Shown piece by piece: positions 56,701 to 64,000 of a stretch of DNA of 64,000 nucleotides. The notes under the pieces are model-generated. The model was not told the DNA's origin. It was given only the letters and a program-made list of their open reading frames with translations, and did not search any database. How positions within the stretch are numbered: the first letter of the stretch is position 1; every line of letters starts with the position of its first letter. Origin of the DNA: JAVJST01 sp040219295 (lineage in GTDB: Bacteria > Pseudomonadota > Alphaproteobacteria > Rhodospirillales > Casp-alpha2); contig JAVJST010000011.1 of assembly GCA_040219295.1 (NCBI GenBank), positions 868,001 to 932,000 on the forward strand. Direction: 5' to 3'. The position numbers were made by a program, and so were the translations under genes.

Positions 56701-59700
56701 TTCGATCGATGAGGCGGTCGCGGCGGTCAAGCTCGCCGAGCGCGACGCCACGGCCGCGCGGGATGCCGCCGACAGCGCCGGGGCACAGGCGTCGCTGGCA
56801 TCCGCGTCCGGCGACCAGATTCTCGGGTTCCGGCTCGATGCCGCGACGGAAACCTACAACTCGGCTCTGCAGGAGGCGCAGCTCGCCGACGCGTCGGCGC
56901 AGCTTTCAGTGACCGAGACCGACGTCAGCGCGATTCGCGCGCTGCAGGCGGCGCGCTCCGCGATGCAGGCAGTCGACACGTCGCTGCGCGCGGCGGAGCT
57001 CTATGAATCGACGGTATCCGGCTCGCAGGCCGAAGCCCCGTTGGAGGCTGCGTTCGCGGCGTCCGGCGGCGCCGACGGCACGGGCGGCGCCATTGCCACG
57101 ATCAATCAGGCGATCTCCGACCTGACGAGCCGCACCGGCGATTTCGAGAATGCCGGGACCAACACCGCCAATGCCATCCAATCGGTGCTCGACGGAATCG
57201 ATGCCGCGGTCGACAAGCTGCAGCAGACCTACCTGGTGAGTATCGGCAACGGTTTCGCCGCCGGCGATACCGTAACCTTCACGGTCAACGTCGCGGGCAC
57301 GCCGACGACGGTACAGATTACCTCGAACGACACCAACCACCTGGCCAGTGACAACAGCTTCGACGTCGCCGCGGCGCGCGATGCCATCGTCGCGAAGCTC
57401 GACGCGGTGACCGGCGCCGGTGCCGCCGCCGGCTTCAACGACAACGAGATATTCATCACAGCGGACAGTCTGACGGACTCGCTTGCCGTGACATCGAGCG
57501 TCGCAGCGGTCACCTCGGCCGAAAGCGGCACCGAGGCGGGCCTCAATGCGCTGCGTGCGGGTCTGGCGACGGCCAAGACGACTGCGGAGAACATCCAGGC
57601 GGCAGCGGTCACCGCGAACACCCAGGCCGGCACCGCCGAAGCCATCGATCAGGCGTTCGATCAGGACGGCGTCGCCACCCTCGACAACTCCTCCGGCGAC
57701 GGTGTCGCCGACAGCATCACCAGCGCAGTCTTCTCGACGCCGAACGGGGAGCTGACCGAACAGATCGTCGTCAACGCCGAGGCGCTGGCCTCGCTGGCCG
57801 AGACCGTCGCCGCGACCGCAACGACGGCGGCCGAGGCGGCAGCGGCGGCGGCGGCGCTCGCGGCGGCACGCGTGGCGGCGGCGGAACAGGGCGCGGCGCA
57901 GGCGGTCATCGGCCGTGACCAGTTCACCCAGTTCCTCGACAAGGCGCTGACCGAGGCCGCCCTGGCTGCCGAGCGCGAAGCGGCGGAAGCGCTGCCGATC
58001 GCCGACGACGAAACAGCGACAGTGGCGGAAGACAACACTGTCCGCATCAACGTGCTCGAGGGCGACACCAAGAGCGATTCTGCGAAGACCGCGCTCGACA
58101 ATCCGGCGATCGAATCGTTTACCGCCGCGGGCAACGGTACGGTCAAGATCGTCGCCCAGGTTGATCAGCTGACCATCGGCGCCGGCGACCTGCTCGGCGC
58201 GCCGACCGCCGAGACGCCGAACGTCATCAATGTCACGGTCAACGGCACCACCATCCAGGTCCGCGTTGCGAGCAGCGATGTCGCCACCGTGACCAACGCC
58301 ATCGTGGACGGTATCAACGCAAGTTCGAACCTCGGCCTCATCGTCGATGCGGCATCGGCGACGCCGGCGTCGGGCGTCCTGACCCTGACGTCGGCGGTCG
58401 CCGGCGTGCCGATCACGTCGAGCGCGACGCTCAATTCCTCGGCCCAGGGCGTCTCGACAACGACGGCGAACGGCTTCGTCGATTACACGCCGAACGCCAA
58501 CTTCAACGGCACCGACACCTTTACCTATCAGGTATCCAACAACCTCGGCGCCAATTCGACCTTCGACACCGGCAAGGTGACGGTCACCATCACGCCGGAG
58601 AACGATGCGCCGGTCATCAAGAACGACTTTGCCACGGCGTTCAGCGAAGTCGCCACGGCAAGCGTCAACGTGCTCGGCAACGACAGCGATATCGACGGTG
58701 ACAGCCTGACGGTCAGCGCACTCGGCAACCTCAAGATCATCGTGGCGACGGCGGACGTCGGCAACTACGCGACGGCCGACACCTCGACCGACAACGGCAA
58801 CGGCACGACGACCCTCGAGTATGCGCCGGATACCGGCCCGACGGGCAGCGGCACGACGACGCAGACGACCGTCTACCCGATCGGCACGGTGGTCTTCAAC
58901 GACGACCCGTCGAGCGCAAACTACGGTCTCGTGAAGTTCACCCCGGCCACCGGCGCGTTCCAGTCGCTCGGCGCCGGCGAGAAGCAGAGCGTGGTGTTCA
59001 GCTACACGGCGACCGACGGAACCGCGTCCGACACCAAGACGGTGACGGTCTCGATCACCGGCACCAACGACGCGCCGGTCGCCTCGGCGGCGAGCGTCAC
59101 CACCACCGAGGACCAGCAGGTCTCGGGAACATTGACGGCAGCCGATCCGGACGATGCGACGGGCGATCTCCGGTTCTTCATTGCCGCCGGCGGCCAGCCC
59201 GCCAACGGCCGGGTCGTCATCGGACCGCACGATACCGTCACCCTGAACGGCACCCCGGCCACCGGCGACGTGACGACGGTGACAGTCAACGGTACGGCCG
59301 TCAGCGTTACCGCCGGGACGTCGCCGACGCTCGCCGGCATTCAGCAGGCCCTGGTCACGGCGATCAACGCCAATGCGACGCTCAGCGCCAACGTCAACGC
59401 GATTCGTGGTAATGCCGGCGAGATCATCATTCAGCTCAAGGCCGGCACCTCGGTGTCGAACATCGCCGACCTGTCGACGACCGCATCGACGACGGGTGCC
59501 GGCGGCACCACGAGCCATTCGGTTTCCACCGCGACGGCGGCCGATGCGTTCACCTATATTCCGAAGGCCAACTTCTCGGGTACGGACTCGTTCAAGTTCC
59601 GCGTCGAGGATCCGAGTGGCCGGTTCGACAATACCAAGTCGATCACCGTTACGGTCGACGCGATCAACGATGCGCCGACGACATCGGCTTCGAACGCGAC

Positions 59701-62700
59701 GACCGATGCGGCGACGGCGGTCACCATTCCGATCACCGCCGCTGACGTCGAGGGCGACACCGTCGTTCTGACGCAGGTTGACGGCCAGGCAATCACCGCC
59801 GGCGGGTCGGCGGTCACGCTGTCGAGCGGCCTCGGCTCGGTGACGCTGTCGGCCGACGGCAACAAGCTGGTCTACACGCCAAATGCCTCGGCGGCGGCGA
59901 TCGAGAACCTGGGCGACGCCGACTCACTTCCCGTCAGCATCAGCTATACGGTCACCGACGACGGTACGAGCGCCTCGGGCAGCGATCCCAAAAGCACGAC
60001 CAATACATTCACGGTGACGGTCGGCGGTGCCAACGACGCGCCGGTCGGCAACGACGATACGGCAACCGTCGGTGCCGACGACTTCGTCCTTGTCGACGTG
60101 CTGGCCAACGACACAGACGCCGATGCCGGCACGACGCTGAGTCTCGGCACGGCGTCGGGCGCGGTGCGCGGCAGTCTGGTCCTCAATCCGCAGTTGTCAT
60201 CGTTCGTCTTGCCGTTCAACCCCTCGTCAATCGGCGGCCTGCCGGGCGGAGACGGTAACCCGGGCAACGATGAGTTTTCCGTTCTGCCATGGACTGAGGG
60301 CGATGTCTTCCAAATCGTCATCTCGGGCACCGTCAACGGCATCGCGAGGTCGGCGACGGTTTCTCATACGGTTTCCAGCAGTGAAGTATCCTCGGGTGTA
60401 GTAGCGATTTACGAGGCGGTGGTCGGTACGATCCTTGCCGATGGGAACGCTGCGCAAATCGTCAAGGCCAGACCGTTCGGGGGAATCGAACTCTATTCGG
60501 CCAACTCCAACGGCACGTTCACGACCACGGTGACGTTGATTGACGGTGAAACCGACGCGACGTTCACGGCGCCGGTCTCAAGCCAGGTGCTGTCGAACCA
60601 GGTGATCTACACGCCGAACGCGACGTCAGTGGAGGGTCTGGGCAACGGTCAGTCGGCGACCGACACCATCACCTATACGGTCTCAGACGGCACGGTCAGC
60701 GATACCGCGCAGCTCGACGTCACCATCGACGGCGTCAACGATGCGCCGATCGCCGGCAACGATGCGGTTTCGCTCAAGGCTGACGCATCGACCAGGAACT
60801 TCGGCGTACTGACCAACGACGACGACCCCGACGACAACGAGGATGCGACGACGCTCGTCGTTTCCAACGCCAGCGGCTTTGAGCCTTCGTCCAGCCTCGG
60901 CGCCACGGTCGGCGTGTTCGACAGTGCCGCCGTCGCCCAGGTTACCACGGTCACCGTGAGCGGCGGAGTCGAGGCGGGCGACGTCTACCGCATCAACATC
61001 AACGGTACCAACTACAGCTACACCGCGAACGCGACCGACGGCCTGACAGTCGCCGCGGTCGCGACCGGCCTCGCCACGGCGGCGAATGCGGCGAGCGGCA
61101 TCACCGCGGCGGCGACCAGCGGCGGTGCGCTGACGCTCACCGGCACGGCCGGTTTACCGTTCGCGGTCGGGGTCAGTTCGACCGACACCGGGGAGATCGC
61201 CTCGGCGTTGACGACCAAGGCCGACGCCGGCGGCGGCATCACATACGACCTGTCGTCGTTCACCGGCGGCACCGACGATCAGGGCAACGCGATCACCGAT
61301 CTCGCGCAGCTGGCGCTCGGCCGGAAGATCACCGACACGGTGACCTACTGGGTCGAGGATGCGTCGGGAGCGCGGTCGCAGGCGACGGTTACGGTGACCA
61401 TTTCCGGTGTCAACGATCCGCCTGATGCCGTCGACGATCCGACGCCGTTCACCGCCTTTGAGAACGGCACGCCGGTCCAGATCGACGTGCTGGCCAACGA
61501 CACCGATCCGGACATCGGCGACGCCGCGGGATTCCTCGTGCTGGCCGCCGAATCGGAACTTGGCGCGACGATCACCAACATCGAATCGGTCGGTGCGATC
61601 CTGACCTACAACCCGTCGGGCCTGGCCGGCATCGAGGGCCTGGCGGAAGGCGAGGTATTGACCGATACGGTCACCTACACCCTGAGTGACGGCAAGGGCG
61701 GAACCGACACGGCGCAGTTCCAGGTCAATGTCACCGGTGTCAACGATGCGCCCGACGCCGTCGACGATGTCGCTTCGGCGAGCGAGGATGGCTCGGCGAT
61801 CGTCATCAATGTGCTCGGCAACGACGACGACATCGACAGCGATGATGACAATTCGACCCTGACGATCCTGCAGACCGACCCGGACACCAGCCAGCCTCTG
61901 CTGTTCTCCGCCTCGGGTGCGGCGGTCACGCTGACCAGCCAGACGGCGGCGCCGCAGGTCGATACCCTGACGATGATCGGCACGCTCGAGAACGGCGATA
62001 TCTACCGCGTAGAAATCAACGGCCACGAGGTCGAGCACGTGGTCGACACCTCCACCGATACCGACCTTGCGACGCTTGCGCTCAACATCAAGACCGAGAT
62101 CAATGATTTGGTCTCAAGTCTGGCCGGCCCGCCGCCGCAGGAGACCGCCTATCCTGAAACGCCGGGAACCTCGCAGGTCAGTGTCCTTACATTCTCCCAG
62201 GGGCTGCCGTTGCCCGGCGACGGCGTTTCCCTTGAGATCGGCGGCCAGACCCTGACGGCGACGACGGCATCGGGCATTTTCGACGAGATCTACGGCGGCA
62301 TTGCCGCAGAGGTTTCGGCCAAGCTGCCGGGCTATCAGGCGACTGCGACGTCGACCGAGGTGACGATTACCGGCCCCGAAGGCCTTCCGTTCTCGATTAC
62401 AAACCTGAACGTCATCCTGGGACCGGCGCCGGTCCCGGCTGATCCGACGGACATGGGCGACCCGTACTACGACCCGCGTCTCGATCCGACGGATCAGATC
62501 AACTACGACCCGGCTTTCGTTCCGGTTCGTCCCAGCGGCTCGCTGGCGCCCGGCGACGAGTCCTCGTTCGAATCGACCACCGCCAACCCTGCGATTCCGG
62601 CGTCGACGACCGTCCCGGTCAGCGGCGTCGTCGCGGGCGAGAGCTACCGCATGAGTGTCGAGGGTCAGGACCTGATCGCGACGGTTCCTTCGGAGTCGAT

Positions 62701-64000
62701 CTCGCCGGCGGACGACCTCGCGGCGATCTTCGCCAACCTCATCAACACGACCGTCGGCAGCGCCGTCAGCGCCACTCCGAGCGGCGCATCGATCTCGCTG
62801 ACCTCGGTCGACGCGACCGATCTGACGGTCAGCGGCATCGTCGCCGCGCCGACCGATACCCTTGACGTTTCGGCGACGACGTCCGGCGACGATCTGATCA
62901 TTACCTCGACCGTCGGCGGCCGGCCGTTCACGGTGTTCGCCGAAGCCGAGAACGGCAACGGCAACGCGTTCACCGACAACCAGATCCTCGCCGAGACCAC
63001 AACACCGAACAGCCCGACCACGGCGATCCAGTACGATCCGTCGACGACCGACGCGTTCGACTATCTGGCCGTCGGCGAGACCGCGACTGACACCATTTCC
63101 TACACGGTCGTCGACAGCCACGGCGAACGGTCGACGGCAACGGTGACGGTCACGATCACCGGCACCAACGACGATCCGGTGGCGGTTTCGGATATCGCCG
63201 CAACCAACGCCGAGGCCACGGTCGATATCGACGTGGCAGCCAACGACACCGATGTCGACCTCACGGACGAGCTGACGGTCGATACCTTCGATTCGACGTC
63301 GACGCTCGGCGCCGTGATCAGGCTGAACAACGACGGGACCCTGCAGTACGATCCGACCGGTGTCGACTTTGGCAACCTGACCGATCTCGAGATCCAGACC
63401 GATACCTTCCAGTACACGGTCACCGACTCGAACGGCGGCACCTCGACGGCGACGGTCACGATCAATGTCGGTGGCGTGATTCGCGGTGTGTCGGGAACCG
63501 ATACACTTGCGCTGACGCCGAACGGTGTCGACCAGGTATTGGGGTCCGAGAGCAACGACACCGTGACGTTCACCGGCCAGGCGCAGTCGGGCGATTCGTT
63601 CGACGGCCGCGGTGGCAACGACAGCCTGACGTTGGGTGGCGCCGACGACACCATCGAGGTGTCCAACACCGAACTGGTCGACGCCGGCGGCGGCGACGAC
63701 ACCGTTATTCTCGCCGGTACGGGCCGTACGAGCGTTCAGGGGGGTGCCGGTAACGATACGATCGATCTCACCAAACTCGAAGACGGCGTTACCATCGATC
63801 TTGCGGCTGGAACCTTTGGGAGCGGCGGAGGCTCTTCGGCCGCTTCCGGACTTCTCGTCGGTATGGGCGAAGGCAGCAGCACTACCCAGGGCAGCCTGTT
63901 CGTGCCGGGGCCCGCCAATCTCATTTCGTCGGTGATCGGCAGTGCCGGGGCCGCCAACACCCAAGGTTACACGGGCCTCGCCGCACTCGACGACGGCACC
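47786..64000 (+). CDS. Giant FecR/cadherin/RTX-type surface protein, incomplete at the window end
   Basis: One frame is open from GTG 47786 to the last base: at least 5,405 residues without a stop. AAGGG lies about 11 nt before the GTG. Residues 1-105 form a beta-rich N-terminal region (DLLIKGANGETVLVKDFF) often found on giant alphaproteobacterial proteins. A FecR-like domain covers about 110-240 (GEVTVTRVDGT, FSFVSGQIAK, VATIGIRGTTVAG). Next is an alanine-rich coiled-coil zone, about 330-3400, interrupted by beta modules. Nine cadherin-like domains follow (about 3405-5230, each ending in a NDAPV-type motif). Hemolysin-type GGxGxD repeats follow near 5245-5342. No signal peptide is seen, which fits type I secretion; the C-terminal signal is outside the window. 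Likely an adhesin. Confidence 0.9.
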   Translation, partial: MSAPTSEGGDQSLSALPGSASLIFEGGAATEIEIPGGNWLLRADFARQGGDLLIKGANGETVLVKDFFNAANPPALVTDSGATLKGALVEKLAGPVAPGQVAQAATETAAVTDPIGRVVTAEGEVTVTRVDGTVETLAEGDPVYMGDVVETGGDGALALEFADESTFSLGDSGRMVLDEFVYDPIDQTGQFGVSLVEGAFSFVSGQIAKTDANAMTLDTPVATIGIRGTTVAGTVGGEGNDNPITLLQDPDGTVGEVVISNAAGTVVINSFGATVVVTSFNAAPPPPVILTQEQIDQQYGGVIQNLPNPPGSQQGGEGEEAGEQQTEAPLTAEALEQLAELNQDIANAINVGIKQQAAFAAKFAVAKAQVDNILAPKILPPQTLQQIIESITQSVNVDFSSGVSAFSSSITEIASASTTAADAETEAASQSVTINANAASALSASDTGLTSSQANSVADVVTAPLDALNAAAAISAAAAALAKVNEAAATYAATGQNVPTELQQALAVGTLLSTAATQVRAIIDAVVSASTTVIDAAVAAAKANPGDAYNQALAAAASGQGAAIDAALTQANAGITYAQLQTILDGVTNALATISTLLGSVSADLQSAVNDTLTAASETVSAAKESSSAAYDTIAETNPTTKLTHAQTASTKADLAQTKLKAADDALINYKVLAPIDASASATLSSLATLVSRAESQAVAADQSISGTQAVRAAAEKYRSGEAAQDVTDAQTARATALTTARTEQAEAAAAADAVLAARSLLVTRLVDSTVAEATYNSWVTSVGEAQDLVDAAATDVQSAQDALQAEIDKKAANPDNLTGQLLEAFNTLQDQLIQNAQAELSFQQDVKALFDQTLADASSERDDALADFDAKQALTDAAQTSVDDLVSTFNTELGEAIQATRALSDADAALAKAEGFLSLAQSAAEAEAQKIFDIAINNALAQAEQAAAQAAAAKQAADQALFYARFPENGVQLADKVLAEQAAIASGGASQENTLVFTGTVAGGDQITIDLGSAGAATYTVPANNSVQTLAQLEAALINFVNNNATLNQTVEAIGDPGNDGVVKIRALARPGSFDIDVTETAAGLSVSGDATPTTASQSGAEQAALAAAQAAAKAAQNAGTLANDSNLSQDPAAIAARAKALASAQAAADKASASADAAAAAGDTAWAASDLADVINPTPADPDALAALLANAQATQNDADTSAEEADALAALRQQQARQAEITKIVTELNATSDANDAADTAFTAHVQANGLLTASAGASGGKLVLTSTVAGIELDTTFTETGAASAALANSTAQTSTVPQVDTVTLSGTPAAGDTFTLSVSANQVDTVILKGSPEAGDTYTVSVNGTAVTYTVTGAEGGLGGVRDAIVSALNANGTVGGAVTAASGSDTGLLTLTADTSGTAFTSSATAANAGTSGSVADNFARSITTSQNLSSVSVSYTATGSEGSIGAVRDALITAINQSSSIGGLRGAAAKAAADAAAYATAAQQAEANNDAASASTAAANAATALAAAQAASTAALAASNTAANAADAASAAASGAGSVAAREAERANNAAASAAQGSGAVSNSTSSADASSAAATAASDLQNAQDEAAQFAQDAADEAAAAAAQARQEAQQAAEQAAADKAAAEALALQQATGFANTAATQLQLAQSLAQQATAAASNVNQSLAETLADQAQAAADAAEAAAQAAINVALGKGQAALNKALEASANATSAQGFAGTALAQAELAANAAQAVADWTSGDASADRLAAQKSSAAAASASARAADAATSAAEQAADAADAVTAPKVAEAGAQAAVDSRTRSLAQVEAKRAAVDDGNDNNDTDIERVWDAAVAQAEQALADAQSTLADATAARITAETTATEAQARADLAADAAADAAAAAADAAQEAGRASAFEIGAQSFAQNLVDAQVADVLEIVGDSLTINQSGADNALRDALDAASDAASAAADAKAIAASLINGTTASPTLDYDNDQDVDAADATAAKNAANTAVQAARTALFDALTELGIDGSGLTVAQAVAAVKQAAATAAALDDIDLNAVSVKPTQQLIDAQAAADQAQNAKVTAISATADSIGQAITSAEKSAALAAAQEDLAAAASAGVRARLEAQVQAAKAELEGLQAEARAEANRAVAAEKSALSDAELASARASDAQAAVDAQSDAAAAALRASNGLAAAQTSLTSAQGRLTAANQSASDAAADFATISAAQSVDRAVYQQAEQAKSQAAAAAAKVSDAVGEVQASVDAAQEAATTAGVEAGKALAAISGLNAGAASTNAAAAATAAGDANLGTGAAGASKTATDAATAAENLNTTGLTQQQQDLLAVDLTDANALAALSDEELGILLDLLSDATSGLVGQAESLVTTATGAADSAITFAESANASLQQVPNAADARKTAQTAADAAEAAAATASGVAQVDSVTIAGTIEDGDSYSIFVNGVQVSVTVTAQQAADANYTIEDVRDALIIGLNANASATSSVVLAEAGSESGQITLTALNAGIGFNTTAQAVNGQSTSDASATVATTTANLGGVSVVAQVDTVTLTDSVSAGDQYVVTINGSETLTVTADSSDVSALRTKIVDAINADADLAAIVDAAAVENSTNSLTLTADVAGVAFTTAVAVTDNQNAALDNRATVVPTTANLKGADDLAQTAAQEAATQATTAATEATNVASAVAKAQVSILADQWADAADDAASGAAPAATADTATVTVGSTVENGDIFRVLINGVRSSYTANTTDGLTQDAVTAGLKAAIDQTIAANAALTGVTATDNGDGTISLSIAAENIDSASTTDGIQVATRLVDNGGNGTQSTLSVRVTDYDVTNATAIKSVAQAALAAARTQAQAAITAIGNSDTAAADAAGEAAVDALIAAAARLDIAPSAANDTNDTSDNAGLITEIVTAIRNAATAAADDALADLAAMGTTLGVTLTSSAATRAGRADDFASQLKTALGNAIDLNGANTTTVASNLVAEAIDSIDEAVAAVKLAERDATAARDAADSAGAQASLASASGDQILGFRLDAATETYNSALQEAQLADASAQLSVTETDVSAIRALQAARSAMQAVDTSLRAAELYESTVSGSQAEAPLEAAFAASGGADGTGGAIATINQAISDLTSRTGDFENAGTNTANAIQSVLDGIDAAVDKLQQTYLVSIGNGFAAGDTVTFTVNVAGTPTTVQITSNDTNHLASDNSFDVAAARDAIVAKLDAVTGAGAAAGFNDNEIFITADSLTDSLAVTSSVAAVTSAESGTEAGLNALRAGLATAKTTAENIQAAAVTANTQAGTAEAIDQAFDQDGVATLDNSSGDGVADSITSAVFSTPNGELTEQIVVNAEALASLAETVAATATTAAEAAAAAAALAAARVAAAEQGAAQAVIGRDQFTQFLDKALTEAALAAEREAAEALPIADDETATVAEDNTVRINVLEGDTKSDSAKTALDNPAIESFTAAGNGTVKIVAQVDQLTIGAGDLLGAPTAETPNVINVTVNGTTIQVRVASSDVATVTNAIVDGINASSNLGLIVDAASATPASGVLTLTSAVAGVPITSSATLNSSAQGVSTTTANGFVDYTPNANFNGTDTFTYQVSNNLGANSTFDTGKVTVTITPENDAPVIKNDFATAFSEVATASVNVLGNDSDIDGDSLTVSALGNLKIIVATADVGNYATADTSTDNGNGTTTLEYAPDTGPTGSGTTTQTTVYPIGTVVFNDDPSSANYGLVKFTPATGAFQSLGAGEKQSVVFSYTATDGTASDTKTVTVSITGTNDAPVASAASVTTTEDQQVSGTLTAADPDDATGDLRFFIAAGGQPANGRVVIGPHDTVTLNGTPATGDVTTVTVNGTAVSVTAGTSPTLAGIQQALVTAINANATLSANVNAIRGNAGEIIIQLKAGTSVSNIADLSTTASTTGAGGTTSHSVSTATAADAFTYIPKANFSGTDSFKFRVEDPSGRFDNTKSITVTVDAINDAPTTSASNATTDAATAVTIPITAADVEGDTVVLTQVDGQAITAGGSAVTLSSGLGSVTLSADGNKLVYTPNASAAAIENLGDADSLPVSISYTVTDDGTSASGSDPKSTTNTFTVTVGGANDAPVGNDDTATVGADDFVLVDVLANDTDADAGTTLSLGTASGAVRGSLVLNPQLSSFVLPFNPSSIGGLPGGDGNPGNDEFSVLPWTEGDVFQIVISGTVNGIARSATVSHTVSSSEVSSGVVAIYEAVVGTILADGNAAQIVKARPFGGIELYSANSNGTFTTTVTLIDGETDATFTAPVSSQVLSNQVIYTPNATSVEGLGNGQSATDTITYTVSDGTVSDTAQLDVTIDGVNDAPIAGNDAVSLKADASTRNFGVLTNDDDPDDNEDATTLVVSNASGFEPSSSLGATVGVFDSAAVAQVTTVTVSGGVEAGDVYRININGTNYSYTANATDGLTVAAVATGLATAANAASGITAAATSGGALTLTGTAGLPFAVGVSSTDTGEIASALTTKADAGGGITYDLSSFTGGTDDQGNAITDLAQLALGRKITDTVTYWVEDASGARSQATVTVTISGVNDPPDAVDDPTPFTAFENGTPVQIDVLANDTDPDIGDAAGFLVLAAESELGATITNIESVGAILTYNPSGLAGIEGLAEGEVLTDTVTYTLSDGKGGTDTAQFQVNVTGVNDAPDAVDDVASASEDGSAIVINVLGNDDDIDSDDDNSTLTILQTDPDTSQPLLFSASGAAVTLTSQTAAPQVDTLTMIGTLENGDIYRVEINGHEVEHVVDTSTDTDLATLALNIKTEINDLVSSLAGPPPQETAYPETPGTSQVSVLTFSQGLPLPGDGVSLEIGGQTLTATTASGIFDEIYGGIAAEVSAKLPGYQATATSTEVTITGPEGLPFSITNLNVILGPAPVPADPTDMGDPYYDPRLDPTDQINYDPAFVPVRPSGSLAPGDESSFESTTANPAIPASTTVPVSGVVAGESYRMSVEGQDLIATVPSESISPADDLAAIFANLINTTVGSAVSATPSGASISLTSVDATDLTVSGIVAAPTDTLDVSATTSGDDLIITSTVGGRPFTVFAEAENGNGNAFTDNQILAETTTPNSPTTAIQYDPSTTDAFDYLAVGETATDTISYTVVDSHGERSTATVTVTITGTNDDPVAVSDIAATNAEATVDIDVAANDTDVDLTDELTVDTFDSTSTLGAVIRLNNDGTLQYDPTGVDFGNLTDLEIQTDTFQYTVTDSNGGTSTATVTINVGGVIRGVSGTDTLALTPNGVDQVLGSESNDTVTFTGQAQSGDSFDGRGGNDSLTLGGADDTIEVSNTELVDAGGGDDTVILAGTGRTSVQGGAGNDTIDLTKLEDGVTIDLAAGTFGSGGGSSAASGLLVGMGEGSSTTQGSLFVPGPANLISSVIGSAGAANTQGYTGLAALDDGT
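48770..57990 (+). repeat. Alanine-rich coiled-coil zone of the giant protein
   Basis: About 3,070 codons consist mainly of Ala, Asp, Gln, Ser and Thr in heptad-like runs such as AAAKQAADQALFYAR, AADAAAYATAAQQAEANNDA and AAADAADAAQEAGRASAF. They are predicted to form long helices. Beta-type modules break the helices at about 50762-51042, 51691-52190, 55027-55660, 55896-56190 and 57230-57515. The DNA is highly biased and opens long false frames on the other strand. It would form a very long stalk. Confidence 0.8.
50762..62940 (+). repeat. Recurrent ~90-residue beta module in the giant protein, at least a dozen copies
   Basis: The consensus is roughly VDTVTVxG-x3-GD-x-Y-x-V-x-I/VNG, then YTV-x2, an RDALVxAINAN helix and LTLTA-x2-AGxxF. 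Copies start near 50762, 51691, 52076 (partial), 55027, 55382, 55896, 57230, 58150, 59227, 60290 (divergent), 60931, 61950 (partial), 62176 and 62596. Those from 58150 onward lie inside cadherin-like domains. I do not recognise a named family. Confidence 0.7.
53696..53731 (+). other. EF-hand/dockerin-like calcium loop within the coiled-coil zone
   Basis: Residues 1971-1982 read DYDNDQDVDAAD, which has acidic side chains at loop positions 1, 3, 5, 9 and 12. The following helix (ATAAKNAANTAVQAARTALF) resembles the exiting helix. It would bind calcium in the middle of the stalk. Confidence 0.5.
58000..63478 (+). repeat. Nine cadherin-like/VCBS-type domains of the giant protein
   Basis: Domain borders fall near 58000, 58616, 59079, 59681, 60046, 60751, 61426, 61756 and 63181, each domain ending in a variant of TITGTNDAPV. 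Typical inner motifs are VNVLGNDSDIDGDSLTV, VDVLANDTDADAGT and YTPNANFNGTDTFTYQVSN. Most are longer than the usual 90-110 residues because other modules are inserted in them. Confidence 0.85.
63520..63810 (+). repeat. Hemolysin-type (RTX) calcium-binding repeats
   Basis: Nonapeptide-like GGxGxDxUx units are visible: DGRGGNDSLTLGG, DAGGGDDTVILAG and QGGAGNDTIDLTK. They precede a VTIDLAAGTF segment common after RTX blocks. They point to type I secretion and calcium-dependent folding outside the cell. The domain continues toward the window end. Confidence 0.85.

Noticed and set aside
47786..64000. The giant gene as a pseudogene or a set of separate genes
   Set aside because: I followed the frame at many points (48, 49, 50, 52, 54, 55, 57, 60, 62 and 64 kb) and found it continuous, with domain order intact.

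Overview
The window is a high-GC stretch (roughly two thirds G+C by eye) of an alphaproteobacterial chromosome. The lineage is suggested by two DUF1127 proteins, an IalB-family protein, a rhizobial-type asparaginase, two PAS_5 proteins, a PF06262 zincin and a Flp pilin. The genus cannot be fixed from the sequence. No tRNA, rRNA, CRISPR array or insertion sequence was recognised.

Layout. 1-5.4 kb: housekeeping and repair genes (FIST sensor end, Tas-type aldo/keto reductase, thpR, a membrane methyltransferase, a low-molecular-weight phosphatase, a class III sirtuin coupled to a uracil-DNA glycosylase). 5.4-14.3 kb: a repeat-rich accessory stretch with an AAA ATPase, an A+T-rich reverse transcriptase gene that looks acquired, argG, and two divergent Fe(II)/2-oxoglutarate oxygenases. 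At least four families of short palindromic intergenic repeats sit here and were not seen later in the window. 14.3-34.4 kb: mixed metabolism and regulation (DsbA-like protein with rlmN, methyltransferases, asparaginase, LysR regulator with a GFA protein, acetoacetyl-CoA synthetase with EamA transporter and acyl-CoA dehydrogenase, serine protease, pterin dehydratase, a receiver-Hpt protein). 34.7-42.2 kb: zincin, Flp pilin and a complete five-gene peptide-type ABC importer. 42.4-47.5 kb: PAS_5 protein, FkbM methyltransferase, pirin, PilZ and an exported unknown. 47.8-64.0 kb: one uninterrupted reading frame of at least 5,405 codons that runs off the window. It encodes a giant FecR/cadherin/RTX surface protein.

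Main leads. (1) The stand-alone reverse transcriptase at 8201-10057 has a variant WVDD active site, a long helical C-terminal extension, foreign base composition and an unusual A+T-rich leader; it resembles the Abi/UG class of antiphage reverse transcriptases. (2) Four GTGA-N6-TCAC palindromes each lie exactly 28.5 bp from palindrome centre to the first base of a -10 hexamer, so each is centred at -40.5. This looks like a class II CRP/FNR-type regulon; one site appears to drive a ~102-nt RNA that ends at a strong terminator and holds a 15-codon ORF. (3) In the giant protein a ~90-residue beta-type module recurs at least a dozen times and is inserted inside cadherin-like domains at about the same place each time. 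A PilZ gene with an intact c-di-GMP motif lies next to it.

Transcription units inferred from overlaps: thpR-methyltransferase; cobB-UDG; rlmN-dsbA-like; gcvA-like LysR-GFA; aacS-eamA-acyl-CoA dehydrogenase; exported unknown-PilZ-pirin; the ABC importer, with a hairpin terminator between its binding protein and its permeases.
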